DNA of 10,744 nt, taken from positions 1-10,744 of the forward strand of contig CBFGWQ010000136.1 in the NCBI GenBank assembly GCA_965652575.1. Direction: 5' to 3'. Shown piece by piece: positions 1 through 6,283 of the stretch. The first letter of the stretch is position 1; each line of letters starts with the position of its first letter. Position numbers and translations under genes: made by a program. The notes beneath the pieces are model-generated. The model saw only the letters and a list, made by a program, of their open reading frames with translations, was not told the DNA's origin and ran no database searches. This DNA is from Arenibacter sp965652575. Its GTDB lineage: Bacteria > Bacteroidota > Bacteroidia > Flavobacteriales > Flavobacteriaceae.

Positions 1-119
1 TGCATCCTAGATGTGGCGCTTCTTTTTTTTGCCAACTGCTTACCGTGCACTTATCATCCAGACCTTGTCATGGAATTTATTCCGTTCCAAAGCCTCTGTC
101 TTTGCCGTTCTTTGAAGCC

Positions 120-140
120 GGCCTGCTTTTGTCGGCAGGG
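120..140. repeat. GC-rich palindromic intergenic repeat, copy 1
   Basis: Seen directly: CCTGC and GCAGG arms (122-126 and 135-139) enclose a T-rich, GTCG-containing centre. The 17 bases 120-136 match 1343-1359 with two mismatches, and 122-139 match 6120-6137 with three mismatches. It is GC-rich in an AT-rich intergenic setting. It resembles the REP-like palindromes scattered between flavobacterial genes; that family assignment is from memory. It could also act as an RNA hairpin. Confidence 0.5.
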
Positions 141-202
141 ATGTAATTCATGGCATTAAGGAGAGAAGCACTTGTTTTTAAAACAGGGAGATTAAAAAAT
201 AA

Positions 203-237
203 TTTGACAAAGGTTCCGATTTCCTTCCCTACTTTTG
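203..237 (+). promoter_or_regulatory. Bacteroidota-type promoter of the FAD oxidoreductase gene
   Basis: A TTTG box (203-206) is followed after 23 bases by TACTTTTG (230-237), a perfect match to the Bacteroidota -7 consensus TAnnTTTG. The spacer is at the long end of the usual range. The -7 box ends four bases before the ATG at 242, so the expected transcription start falls at or within a few bases of the start codon. The message would then be leaderless or nearly so. Confidence 0.65.
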
Positions 238-241
238 CGAA

Positions 242-1282
242 ATGGTAGATTATCTAATTGTGGGCCTGGGTTTGGCCGGTATTTCCTTTTGTGAGGTATT
301 GGAAAGAAACCAAAAATCCTTTAAGGTAATCAGTGATGATTCCCAGACTTCTTCCGCAGTTGCGGGCGGACTCTATAATCCGGTTATCCTTAAACGTTTT
401 ACATTGGCCTGGAACGCCAAAGAACAGTTGGATCTGGCCCTTCCCTTCTATTCCGGATTGGAAAGGAAATTAAATGTCCCATTGGATTATAAGGTTCCCA
501 TTCTAAGACGTTTTGCCAGCATCAATGAACAAAATCTTTGGTTTGAAGCTTCGGACAAACCGAATTTGGGCCATTTTGTGGCCCCAAAAATACTTCCCGA
601 CCATAACCCCCATATTGATGCGCCCTTTGGCTATGGGGAAGTGTTGCATACGGGAAGGATAGATACGGCCGTTTTACTATTGTACTACAGTAGGTATCTG
701 AGGGATAAGGATGTATTGCAAAGGGAAACCTTTAATTTTGAAGCCCTAAAGCTACAGGATGGATTTGTGGAATATGGGGGGTTAAAGGCCAGGAACATCG
801 TTTTTGCAACCGGGTTCGGGATAAAGGAAAATCCGTATTTCAATTATTTGCCGCTCAACGGTACCAAAGGCGAATTGTTGACCATTAAGGCGCCGGCCCT
901 AAAAGAGGAGAGGGTTATAAAATCGTCCGTTTTTATTATTCCTTTGGGCCAGGATATGTATAGGGTGGGCGCTACCTATAAATGGAAAGATAAGAGTAAT
1001 GCTCCCACCGAGGAAAGTAAACAGGAGCTTATACAAAAGTTGAATACTTTTCTAAAATGCCCTTATGAAGTGGTAGACCATGTGGCGGGGATAAGGCCTA
1101 CGGTGAGCGATAGGAAGCCACTGGTAGGCAGGCATCCCGAACATGAAAATATGTATTTGCTCAATGGTTTGGGTTCCCGGGGGGTCATGATAGCACCCAT
1201 GGTATCCATGCAGCTTTACGCTTTAATAGAAAATAAAAGGGCATTGGATCCGGAAATGGATCTGTCCCGTTTTACTCGATAA
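242..1282 (+). CDS. FAD-dependent oxidoreductase, DAO (D-amino-acid/glycine oxidase-like) family
   Basis: This is a 346-residue cytoplasmic flavoprotein. The N-terminus is a Rossmann dinucleotide-binding strand and loop, G8-L-G-L-A-G13, starting right after residue 3, which supports this ATG; no other start codon lies between it and the stop at 200-202. Residues 41-48 (AGGLYNPV) resemble the substrate-side loop of DAO-family enzymes. FATGFG at 188-193 is the second FAD-contact segment, and 282-296 (AGIRPTVSDRKPLVG) with LLNGLGSRG at 306-314 is the C-terminal FAD-binding region seen in glycine oxidase (ThiO) and the MnmC C-terminal domain. Such enzymes oxidise amines or amino acids using FAD and usually O2. 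The substrate cannot be told here, and no thiamine or tRNA-modification genes are nearby to help. The length fits the family. There is no signal peptide. The gene is monocistronic: the next gene is convergent. Family is confident; specific reaction is unknown. Confidence 0.85.
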   Translation: MVDYLIVGLGLAGISFCEVLERNQKSFKVISDDSQTSSAVAGGLYNPVILKRFTLAWNAKEQLDLALPFYSGLERKLNVPLDYKVPILRRFASINEQNLWFEASDKPNLGHFVAPKILPDHNPHIDAPFGYGEVLHTGRIDTAVLLLYYSRYLRDKDVLQRETFNFEALKLQDGFVEYGGLKARNIVFATGFGIKENPYFNYLPLNGTKGELLTIKAPALKEERVIKSSVFIIPLGQDMYRVGATYKWKDKSNAPTEESKQELIQKLNTFLKCPYEVVDHVAGIRPTVSDRKPLVGRHPEHENMYLLNGLGSRGVMIAPMVSMQLYALIENKRALDPEMDLSRFTR

Positions 1283-1283
1283 T

Positions 1284-1378
1284 CGAGATTTAACCTGTTC
1301 GCCCGTGCTTTTCGGACGGGTCTGCCCATATCCGTTCAGGCGGGCCTGCCCTTGTCGGCCAGACAGGCGTCGAAATCT
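1284..1378. repeat. Composite palindromic intergenic element between convergent genes
   Basis: About 95 bases of GC-rich sequence hold several inverted repeats. AGATTT (1286-1291) is mirrored by AAATCT (1373-1378) at the outer edges. CCCGT...ACGGG forms a hairpin at 1302-1320. GCCTG...CAGGC encloses 1344-1368, whose core 1343-1359 matches the repeat at 120-136. A 13-base inverted repeat, CTCGAT-A-ATCGAG (1275-1287), overlaps the left edge and contains the stop codon of the preceding gene. Both flanking genes read into it, so it may also serve as a bidirectional 3' end. Only the palindromes are seen; mobility or function is inference. Confidence 0.5.
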
Positions 1379-1407
1379 AAAAATAAAGTTCCTTTCAATG
1401 TCTCGTG

Positions 1408-1425
1408 TCTCGATAGCTATCGGGA
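1408..1425. repeat. Palindrome around CGATAGCTATCG
   Basis: CGATAGCTATCG (1411-1422) is a perfect 12-base palindrome. It extends to 1408-1425 if a T-G wobble is allowed at 1410/1423. It lies just downstream of the composite element and 31 bases beyond the stop codon of the DUF983 gene, so it may form the 3' end hairpin of that transcript. No T-run follows on the minus strand, so it is not called a terminator. Confidence 0.4.
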
Positions 1426-1455
1426 TTGCCCAGAGGTAGTTTGCCATAAAACACT

Positions 1456-1836
1456 TTAGGAACTGGCCTTTGGGTCATATTTGATGAAGAAATTGATCCA
1501 AATGTTTCGTGAAACCCTGATAATAAAGGGCATAAATACGATCAAAGTAATAATGATGCTTATAAAGGTGTTGACTAGGGAAGCTTTGAAAAATAAAAAT
1601 GTAATTACGAAAGCGGCCACGGCAAAGGCTACGCCAACACCATAACTAACGTACATGGCCCCATAGAAGAAAGAGGGTTCTATTTTATATTTGGTACCGC
1701 AATGCGAGCATCGTTCGTTCATTTTAAAGATATTGCCCAAATGATATGGGTTTTTGTCCCTATACATACTCTCTTCATGGCATTTTGGACAAGTTCCTGT
1801 TAAAATGCTGTAGAGTTTGTTTCCTTTTTTTAACAT
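1456..1836 (-). CDS. DUF983 family membrane protein with Cys4 zinc-ribbon-like N-terminus
   Basis: This is a 126-residue protein of unknown function. I start it at the ATG at 1836 (MLKKGNKLYS), the N-terminus I expect for the family; a TTG two codons upstream would add only two residues. Residues 16-19 (CPKC) and 43-46 (CSHC) form two CxxC knuckles that could bind zinc in the cytoplasm. Two hydrophobic helices follow, at about 58-83 and 87-108, then a short hydrophilic tail, so it is an inner-membrane protein. Proteins of this kind are common in Bacteroidota and alphaproteobacteria, but I know of no established role. It is divergent from the ABC-F gene with 65 bases between starts, and convergent with the oxidoreductase gene. 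Length and motifs look intact. Confidence 0.8.
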   Translation of the reverse strand: MLKKGNKLYSILTGTCPKCHEESMYRDKNPYHLGNIFKMNERCSHCGTKYKIEPSFFYGAMYVSYGVGVAFAVAAFVITFLFFKASLVNTFISIIITLIVFMPFIIRVSRNIWINFFIKYDPKASS

Positions 1837-1868
1837 TTGCAAAAAGTTTCTACTAAATTACGTTTTTG
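1836..1868 (+). promoter_or_regulatory. Predicted promoter of the ABC-F gene
   Basis: TTTG (1836-1839) and TACGTTTT (1859-1866, one mismatch to TAnnTTTG, followed by TG) are separated by 19 bases, the usual spacing. Transcription would begin near 1873, leaving a leader of about 30 bases before the ATG at 1902. The upstream box overlaps the start codon of the divergent DUF983 gene. Confidence 0.45.
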
Positions 1869-1881
1869 TAGCCTTAACCAA
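1853..1881 (-). promoter_or_regulatory. Predicted promoter of the DUF983 gene
   Basis: On the minus strand, TTG (1881-1879) is followed after 18 bases by TAATTTAG (1860-1853), which has one mismatch to TAnnTTTG. It occupies the same DNA as the predicted ABC-F promoter. With one mismatch and only a TTG upstream box in AT-rich DNA, the match is weak. Confidence 0.3.
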
Positions 1882-1901
1882 TGTAACATTAGTCACCAAA
1901 T

Positions 1902-3818
1902 ATGCTTAATATCCATAATCTCTCCGTTTCTTTTGGAGGGGAATATCTATTTGAAGAAATATCTTTCCGTTTAAATTCTGGGGATCGAGTGGGTCTCATA
2001 GGAAAAAACGGAGCGGGTAAATCTACGCTTTTGAAAATTTTATCCAAGGATATGCCCATAGATTCTGGAACCATTGCGTCCGATAAGGACATTAAAATGG
2101 GATTCTTGCGACAGGATATCGATTTTGATCTGGGAAGGACGGTTCAGGAGGAGGCCCATCAGGCCTTTGAGGAAATAAAGGCCTTGGAGCTGCGGTTGGA
2201 CGAAATTAACCATCAGCTTGCAGAACGTACCGATTATGAAAGTGAAGCTTATAATCAGTTAATTATAGACTTGAACGATGTAACCCATCATTATGAAATA
2301 TTGGGGGGTTACAATTATCAGGGCGAAACGGAAAAAGTATTGCTGGGCCTAGGTTTTAAACGGGAGGACTTTGATCGTAAGACCGAAACCTTTTCCGGCG
2401 GTTGGCGGATGCGTATAGAATTGGCAAAGCTTTTGTTACAGAGCAATGACATACTTTTATTGGATGAGCCAACAAACCACTTGGATATCGAATCCATTAT
2501 TTGGTTGGAGAATTTCCTGAAGAATTATGCCGGAGGTGTAATGATAGTCTCCCACGATAAAATGTTTTTGGATAATGTGACCAATAGGACCATTGAAATT
2601 TCTTTGGGAAGGATATACGATTACAATAAACCCTATTCCAAATACTTGGTACTGCGCAACGAAATTAAGCAACAGCAGCTCAACGCCCAGAAAAATCAAG
2701 AGAAGGAAATACAGCAGGCAGAAAGATTGATCGAAAAATTCAGGGCCAAATCCACCAAGGCCTCCATGGCCCAGTCACTGATCAAGAAGCTCGATAAAAT
2801 GGAACGGATAGAAGTCGATGAGGATGATAATAGTGTAATGAACCTGAGATTTCAAATTTCCGTTACACCTGGTAAGGTGGTAACGGAAATAGAGGGCTTA
2901 TCCAAGAGTTATGGGGATAACCATGTGCTAAAGAAAATAGACCTTTTGATAGAGCGGGATTCCAAGACCGCCTTTGTTGGGCAAAATGGTCAAGGGAAAT
3001 CCACACTGGCAAAAATAATAGTGGGGGATTTAGATCATAAGGGGTATCTAAAATTAGGGCATAATGTCCAAATCGGCTATTTCGCACAAAATCAGGCAGA
3101 GTATTTGGATGGCGAAAAGACCATTTTGGATACCATGATAGATGCGGCCAATGAAAAGAACAGAAGTAAGGTTAGGGATATATTGGGGTCTTTTTTATTT
3201 AGGGGCGATGAGGTGGAGAAATATGTTAAGGTACTATCCGGAGGTGAACGGAACAGATTGGCCCTTGCAAAAATGCTGTTACAGCCATTTAATGTACTGG
3301 TCATGGATGAGCCAACAAACCATTTGGACATTAAATCCAAGAATGTGCTAAAACAAGCCCTTCAGAATTTTGATGGAACCTTGATATTGGTGAGCCATGA
3401 TCGGGATTTTTTGCAGGGACTTACCAACAAGGTGTATGAATTTAAGGATGGCAGTATCAAAGAATATCTTGGGGATATCGATTTCTATTTGGAACAGAGG
3501 AAAGTGGAAGATTTCCGGGAAATAGAAAAGAAACAGACAATAGTCCAAAAAAAGGAAAGGCCCCAGGAGAAGCAAATGGATTTTGAAGATCAAAAAAAGA
3601 TAAAATCCTTAAAAAATAGGCTTAGTTCAACGGAAAGTGACATTGCCCGGTTAGAGAAGGAGTTGGCCGGGATTGATCATGATCTACTTATGAATTATGA
3701 TGCCACCATTGCCAAGGCCAATTTTTTCGACGTTTACCAGAAGAAAAAGAAGAATCTTGAAAGCCTAATGAAAACATGGGAAAATATTACTATGGAACTT
3801 GAAGAGTTCTCTTTGTAG
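1902..3818 (+). CDS. ABC-F family ATPase (ribosome-associated, YheS/Uup-like)
   Basis: This 638-residue soluble protein has two ATP-binding cassettes and no membrane segments. Cassette 1: Walker A GKNGAGKST (34-42), signature SGGWR (165-169), Walker B with LLLDEPTNHLD (185-195, catalytic Glu189) and switch His218. Cassette 2: Walker A GQNGQGKST (360-368), signature LSGGER (445-450), Walker B VMDEPTNHLD (467-476, Glu470) and His499. Both sites look catalytically intact. The charged linker at about 250-325 matches the P-site tRNA-interaction region of ABC-F proteins, and 560-638 is a charged, probably coiled-coil C-terminal extension as in Uup. ABC-F proteins bind the ribosomal E site and help with stalled or difficult translation; some confer antibiotic resistance. 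The SGGWR first signature points to the housekeeping YheS/YdiF-like side rather than a dedicated resistance factor, which is inference. It is probably transcribed alone. Confidence 0.92.
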   Translation: MLNIHNLSVSFGGEYLFEEISFRLNSGDRVGLIGKNGAGKSTLLKILSKDMPIDSGTIASDKDIKMGFLRQDIDFDLGRTVQEEAHQAFEEIKALELRLDEINHQLAERTDYESEAYNQLIIDLNDVTHHYEILGGYNYQGETEKVLLGLGFKREDFDRKTETFSGGWRMRIELAKLLLQSNDILLLDEPTNHLDIESIIWLENFLKNYAGGVMIVSHDKMFLDNVTNRTIEISLGRIYDYNKPYSKYLVLRNEIKQQQLNAQKNQEKEIQQAERLIEKFRAKSTKASMAQSLIKKLDKMERIEVDEDDNSVMNLRFQISVTPGKVVTEIEGLSKSYGDNHVLKKIDLLIERDSKTAFVGQNGQGKSTLAKIIVGDLDHKGYLKLGHNVQIGYFAQNQAEYLDGEKTILDTMIDAANEKNRSKVRDILGSFLFRGDEVEKYVKVLSGGERNRLALAKMLLQPFNVLVMDEPTNHLDIKSKNVLKQALQNFDGTLILVSHDRDFLQGLTNKVYEFKDGSIKEYLGDIDFYLEQRKVEDFREIEKKQTIVQKKERPQEKQMDFEDQKKIKSLKNRLSSTESDIARLEKELAGIDHDLLMNYDATIAKANFFDVYQKKKKNLESLMKTWENITMELEEFSL

Positions 3819-3881
3819 GGAAAAAAATCCGTCCCATAGAATTTCCTTGACCACAATTTCTTATGCTTTCACAACAAATAC

Positions 3882-3900
3882 AGGGCTTTCGAGCTTTTTT
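3882..3900 (+). terminator. Possible weak intrinsic terminator after the ABC-F gene
   Basis: AGGGCT and AGCTTT pair (including two G-U pairs) around a TTCG tetraloop at 3888-3891, and the T-run continues to 3900. It lies 63 bases past the ABC-F stop codon. The stem is short and only moderately GC-rich, so strength is doubtful. Confidence 0.35.
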
Positions 3901-3911
3901 CATCGAATATT

Positions 3912-3943
3912 TTTGCTGATTATCGAACAATAATCTTATTTTG
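3912..3943 (+). promoter_or_regulatory. Possible promoter of the LRR gene pair
   Basis: TTTG (3912-3915) is followed after 20 bases by TTATTTTG (3936-3943), one mismatch to TAnnTTTG. It would give a leader of roughly 125 bases before the ATG at 4075. A second reading uses the perfect TATTTTTG at 3908-3915 as the -7 box, but its upstream partner is poor (TTTC at 3887-3890, 17 bases away). Confidence 0.35.
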
Positions 3944-4004
3944 TAGGGTAATTCTGATTCCTTTGGGGTTAAAGTTAAAAATATGAAATGAGCCATAATA
4001 ATAA

Positions 4005-4018
4005 AGTTGATATCAACT
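4005..4018. promoter_or_regulatory. 14-bp perfect palindrome upstream of the LRR pair
   Basis: AGTTGATATCAACT reads the same on both strands and has no spacer. It lies 56 bases before the first LRR start codon and downstream of the predicted promoter. It could be a dimeric regulator's operator. A palindrome this long can occur by chance in AT-rich DNA, and no regulator is encoded nearby. Confidence 0.35.
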
Positions 4019-4040
4019 GATAATGTTAATTGGCGAATTA

Positions 4041-4077
4041 CATCTGACCATTAAAAAACAATAAATACTATCAGATG
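4041..4077 (+). promoter_or_regulatory. Inverted repeat that includes the first LRR gene's start codon
   Basis: CATCTGA (4041-4047) is the exact reverse complement of TCAGATG (4071-4077), whose last three bases are the ATG. In the mRNA the seven-base stem would cover the start codon with a 23-base A-rich loop. The stem is short, so stability is marginal without help from a protein or tertiary structure. Confidence 0.3.
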
Positions 4078-4953
4078 AAAAAAAGCATACTTATGCTATT
4101 GGGGCTTCTAATCACGCAATTATTGTCCGGGCAGGTTGCCGATCTGGAGAAAAATGTGCTTGTGGATCTCTATAACAGTACTGAGGGGGGTAAATGGATC
4201 AAAAAATGGGATCTAAACGCCCCTGTTTCCACTTGGGAAGGGGTTATTCTTGAGAACAATAAGGTGGTTTCCATTAATTTAATGAACAACAACCTTAGGG
4301 GGAGCATTCCCAATTCCATAGGCGACTTAAAGAATTTAAAAATATTGAACCTGGCCTTAAACAATATTGGGGGGAATATTCCGGAAGGTATAACCGAATT
4401 AAAAAAATTGGCCGTGCTGCGGTTGGGTAAAAATAAGTTGACAGGGGCGATCCCCAAAAATATTGGGAATCTGGAAAGGCTTTTGGTATTGGATCTTTTT
4501 TATAACGACCTTTCTGGTGAATTGCCTCTTGGCCTGGGTAATATTAAAAGGTTAAGCGTAATATTACTTTCCCATAACGGATTAAGTGGTTCCATCCCTT
4601 TAACCCTTGGGAATTTAAAATATTTGGAACGTTTGGAGTTGGGGGATAATAATTTTAGCGGTGTAGTGCCGGACAGTCTCGAAAACCTGACCAATCTTAA
4701 AATGCTTGTTTTGGCGGAAAATCGATTTAGGGGAGAATTTCCTGAGGACATCTTGAGCCTTCCCAATTTAAAATTGGTACAACTTCAAAATAATAGATTT
4801 GGCAAGAATGATTTTAGTAACGATGCCGGAAAAAATAAGTTTGCCCTTTTTGACTATGATGAAGACAATCATAGAAGCTTTGATATCAATAAAATGAATA
4901 TCAATAAGGACGTTAGAACGGCCGATACCAGATTTGAGGATAGTTTTAATTAA
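4075..4953 (+). CDS. Exported plant-type leucine-rich-repeat protein, paralogue 1
   Basis: This 292-residue protein has no enzymatic domain. Residues 1-19 are a signal peptide (KKS, then a hydrophobic core, then LSG before Gln20), so it leaves the cytoplasm. Residues 25-63 form an N-terminal cap (LYNSTEGGKW...STWEGV) like the cap of plant LRR receptors but without cysteines. From 64 to 231 come seven uninterrupted 24-residue repeats of the form LxxLxLxxNxLxGxIPxxLGxLxx, the plant-specific LRR class, then a partial eighth (232-246). The acidic tail (250-292) carries FDYDED (259-264) and ADTRFED (283-289), both shared with the next gene's product. Solenoids of this kind bind proteins or glycans; the ligand is unknown. 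There is no transmembrane helix, lipobox or recognisable type IX secretion C-terminal domain, so it is probably periplasmic or secreted. It is the first gene of a two-gene unit. Confidence 0.85.
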   Translation: MKKSILMLLGLLITQLLSGQVADLEKNVLVDLYNSTEGGKWIKKWDLNAPVSTWEGVILENNKVVSINLMNNNLRGSIPNSIGDLKNLKILNLALNNIGGNIPEGITELKKLAVLRLGKNKLTGAIPKNIGNLERLLVLDLFYNDLSGELPLGLGNIKRLSVILLSHNGLSGSIPLTLGNLKYLERLELGDNNFSGVVPDSLENLTNLKMLVLAENRFRGEFPEDILSLPNLKLVQLQNNRFGKNDFSNDAGKNKFALFDYDEDNHRSFDINKMNINKDVRTADTRFEDSFN

Positions 4954-4959
4954 AAGAAT

Positions 4960-5880
4960 ATGAATATGATACAACAAAAATTACAAAGAGCTTGTATTTT
5001 GGGAGTGATTGTATTTTGCTTGGGGTTTGCCACAGCGGTGAATGCCATGGTTCCAAAAAGCGAAAAGGCCGTACTACTGGAGCTTTACAATAGTACCCAG
5101 GGCCAAAAATGGAATACTGCATGGGATATTGGCACTCCTGTCGACACTTGGTATGGCGTGACGGTCCAAAACGGACATGTGGTGGAAATCAACCTTTTTA
5201 GGAATAACCTTGTAGGTAGTCTTCCTAAAAGTTTAGGGGATCTTAAATACCTGGTAAGTCTAAACCTTGCCTTTAATACCATAAGTGGGGAAATTCCTAA
5301 GAGTATAGCCCAATTAAGTAAATTGGAAGTGTTGAAACTGGAGATGAATAGGTTGGAAGGTGAGCTACCTGCAGAAATCGGAAATATGGAATCTTTGGTA
5401 AGGCTTTCTGCCTTTAATAACTTCCTCAGTGGAAAAATACCCGAAAGTCTTGGAAACATTCACACTTTAAAGGAGCTCAATTTATCCAGTAATAATCTTA
5501 CGGGGCGCATACCCCATACCTTGGGAGAGCTTTCAAAATTGGAGAGTCTCGGGCTTTTTGAAAATAAATTGTACGGTTCCATTCCTGGAGAATTGGGACA
5601 ATTGGGCAAGTTAAAGGAGCTGGTATTGGCGAACAATGAACTTGGCGGGGAAATTCCAAAGGAATTTGGACAATTGGCAAGTCTTAAAGTACTTCAGATT
5701 CAGAATAACAATATTTTTTCTTTTGATAATATGGAAGGTATGGATTCAGGTCAGTTTCTTGTTTTTGATTATGATAGGGACAAGGGAGAAGTAGGAAAAG
5801 ATAATAAGTATAAGGATATTGATGCCATTAAAACAAGAATGGCAGATACGAAGTTTGAAGATGAAATGGAGGAAAAGTAA
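4960..5880 (+). CDS. Exported plant-type leucine-rich-repeat protein, paralogue 2
   Basis: This 306-residue protein is a paralogue of the preceding gene's product, with the same architecture. A signal peptide covers about 1-29 (hydrophobic core 11-27, VNA before Met30). The cap is 35-73 (LYNSTQGQKW...DTWYGV, no cysteines). Seven 24-residue plant-type LRRs fill 74-241, with a partial one at 242-256. The acidic tail has FDYDRD (269-274) and ADTKFED (295-301). Its start lies only six bases after the upstream stop, so the two are translated from one message. ATGs at 4960 and 4966 are both possible starts; the first is used here. Neither has a clear Shine-Dalgarno sequence, as is usual in Bacteroidota. 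The repeats have diverged well beyond a recent duplication, which suggests both copies are kept by selection, perhaps with different ligands or as partners. Function is unknown. Confidence 0.85.
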   Translation: MNMIQQKLQRACILGVIVFCLGFATAVNAMVPKSEKAVLLELYNSTQGQKWNTAWDIGTPVDTWYGVTVQNGHVVEINLFRNNLVGSLPKSLGDLKYLVSLNLAFNTISGEIPKSIAQLSKLEVLKLEMNRLEGELPAEIGNMESLVRLSAFNNFLSGKIPESLGNIHTLKELNLSSNNLTGRIPHTLGELSKLESLGLFENKLYGSIPGELGQLGKLKELVLANNELGGEIPKEFGQLASLKVLQIQNNNIFSFDNMEGMDSGQFLVFDYDRDKGEVGKDNKYKDIDAIKTRMADTKFEDEMEEK

Positions 5881-5906
5881 TTGCTTAAAAATAAGTTGGT
5901 TTGGTT

Positions 5907-5940
5907 AAAAGGAATACAATTTGTTTGTATTCCTTTTTTT
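5907..5940 (+). terminator. Strong intrinsic terminator of the LRR gene pair
   Basis: GGAATACAA (5911-5919) pairs perfectly with TTGTATTCC (5925-5933) around a five-base loop. Four A's before it pair with the start of the seven-base T-run (5934-5940), giving a 13-bp stem and U-tail. It begins 27 bases after the second LRR stop codon. This is the clearest terminator in the window. Confidence 0.88.
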
Positions 5941-6085
5941 GTTGTCAGGAGAGTCTTGTTGACCCAATTTTAGTTATCCAAGCCTTGTTCTTTTCACACC
6001 TGATGGCCATCGTTAAAAATAATGGTACCGTAGCCATTGCAAAACCGTTATTTTTTTTCTCGTACAGATAAAACTACTTCCGACA

Positions 6086-6283
6086 CTATGGCATTAACAT
6101 CACACTTAAAGGTAAAAACCCTGCCTTTGCCGCCAGGCCTGTTCCCGGAAAGTTTTCAGGATTGGGTTCTGTAAATGTTGGATATCCAAAGTGGGCAGTA
6201 AGCATTGGAATGTATTGTTTTGCCAACTGTAAACTGCTATTGCCAACTAGTCTCCCCGTCTTTGTCAGGGAATCTTGTTCCAA
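6086..6283 (-). pseudogene. Possible gene remnant or unrecognised small ORF downstream of the M16 gene
   Basis: A minus-strand frame is open from 6325 down to the stop at 6086, overlapping the last bases of the M16 gene. It has no ATG near its beginning: a TTG at 6283 gives 65 residues, and the first in-frame ATG is about halfway along. The product (…QDSLTKTGRLVGNSSLQ…) has a protein-like composition but matches no family I recognise. It has no signal peptide or membrane segment. It may be a decayed 3' gene end left after deletion, or just a chance open frame. The GC-rich repeat at 6120-6137 lies inside it, which favours the non-coding view. Confidence 0.2.
6120..6137. repeat. GC-rich palindromic repeat-like segment, copy 3
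   Basis: The 18 bases CCTGC-CTTTGCCG-CCAGG match 122-139 with three mismatches. The arm symmetry is weaker than in copy 1. It may be a degenerate member of the same intergenic repeat family. Confidence 0.3.

Noticed and set aside
1..159. Plus-strand frame open from the left edge for about 52 codons
   Set aside because: The translation is rich in Cys and looks like random sequence, and it runs through the palindromic repeat at 120-140. No family resemblance was seen.
1223..1447. 74-codon minus-strand frame between the convergent genes
   Set aside because: It overlaps the oxidoreductase 3' end and the palindromic repeats; its Arg-rich translation comes from the GC-rich repeat.
3819..3838. GGGA...TCCC hairpin just after the ABC-F stop codon as a terminator
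   Set aside because: Only four base pairs with the A-run in the loop and no T-run after it; the hairpin at 3882-3900 is a better, though weak, candidate.
4900..5880. Type IX secretion C-terminal sorting domain on the LRR proteins
   Set aside because: The tails after the LRRs are only about 40-50 residues, acidic, and lack the beta-rich segment ending in a basic residue pattern that such domains show.
5945..6037. 30-residue minus-strand ORF beginning MATVPLFLTM
   Set aside because: Too short, no ribosome-binding or promoter signal beyond a partial TTTG, and no domain; it can occur by chance.
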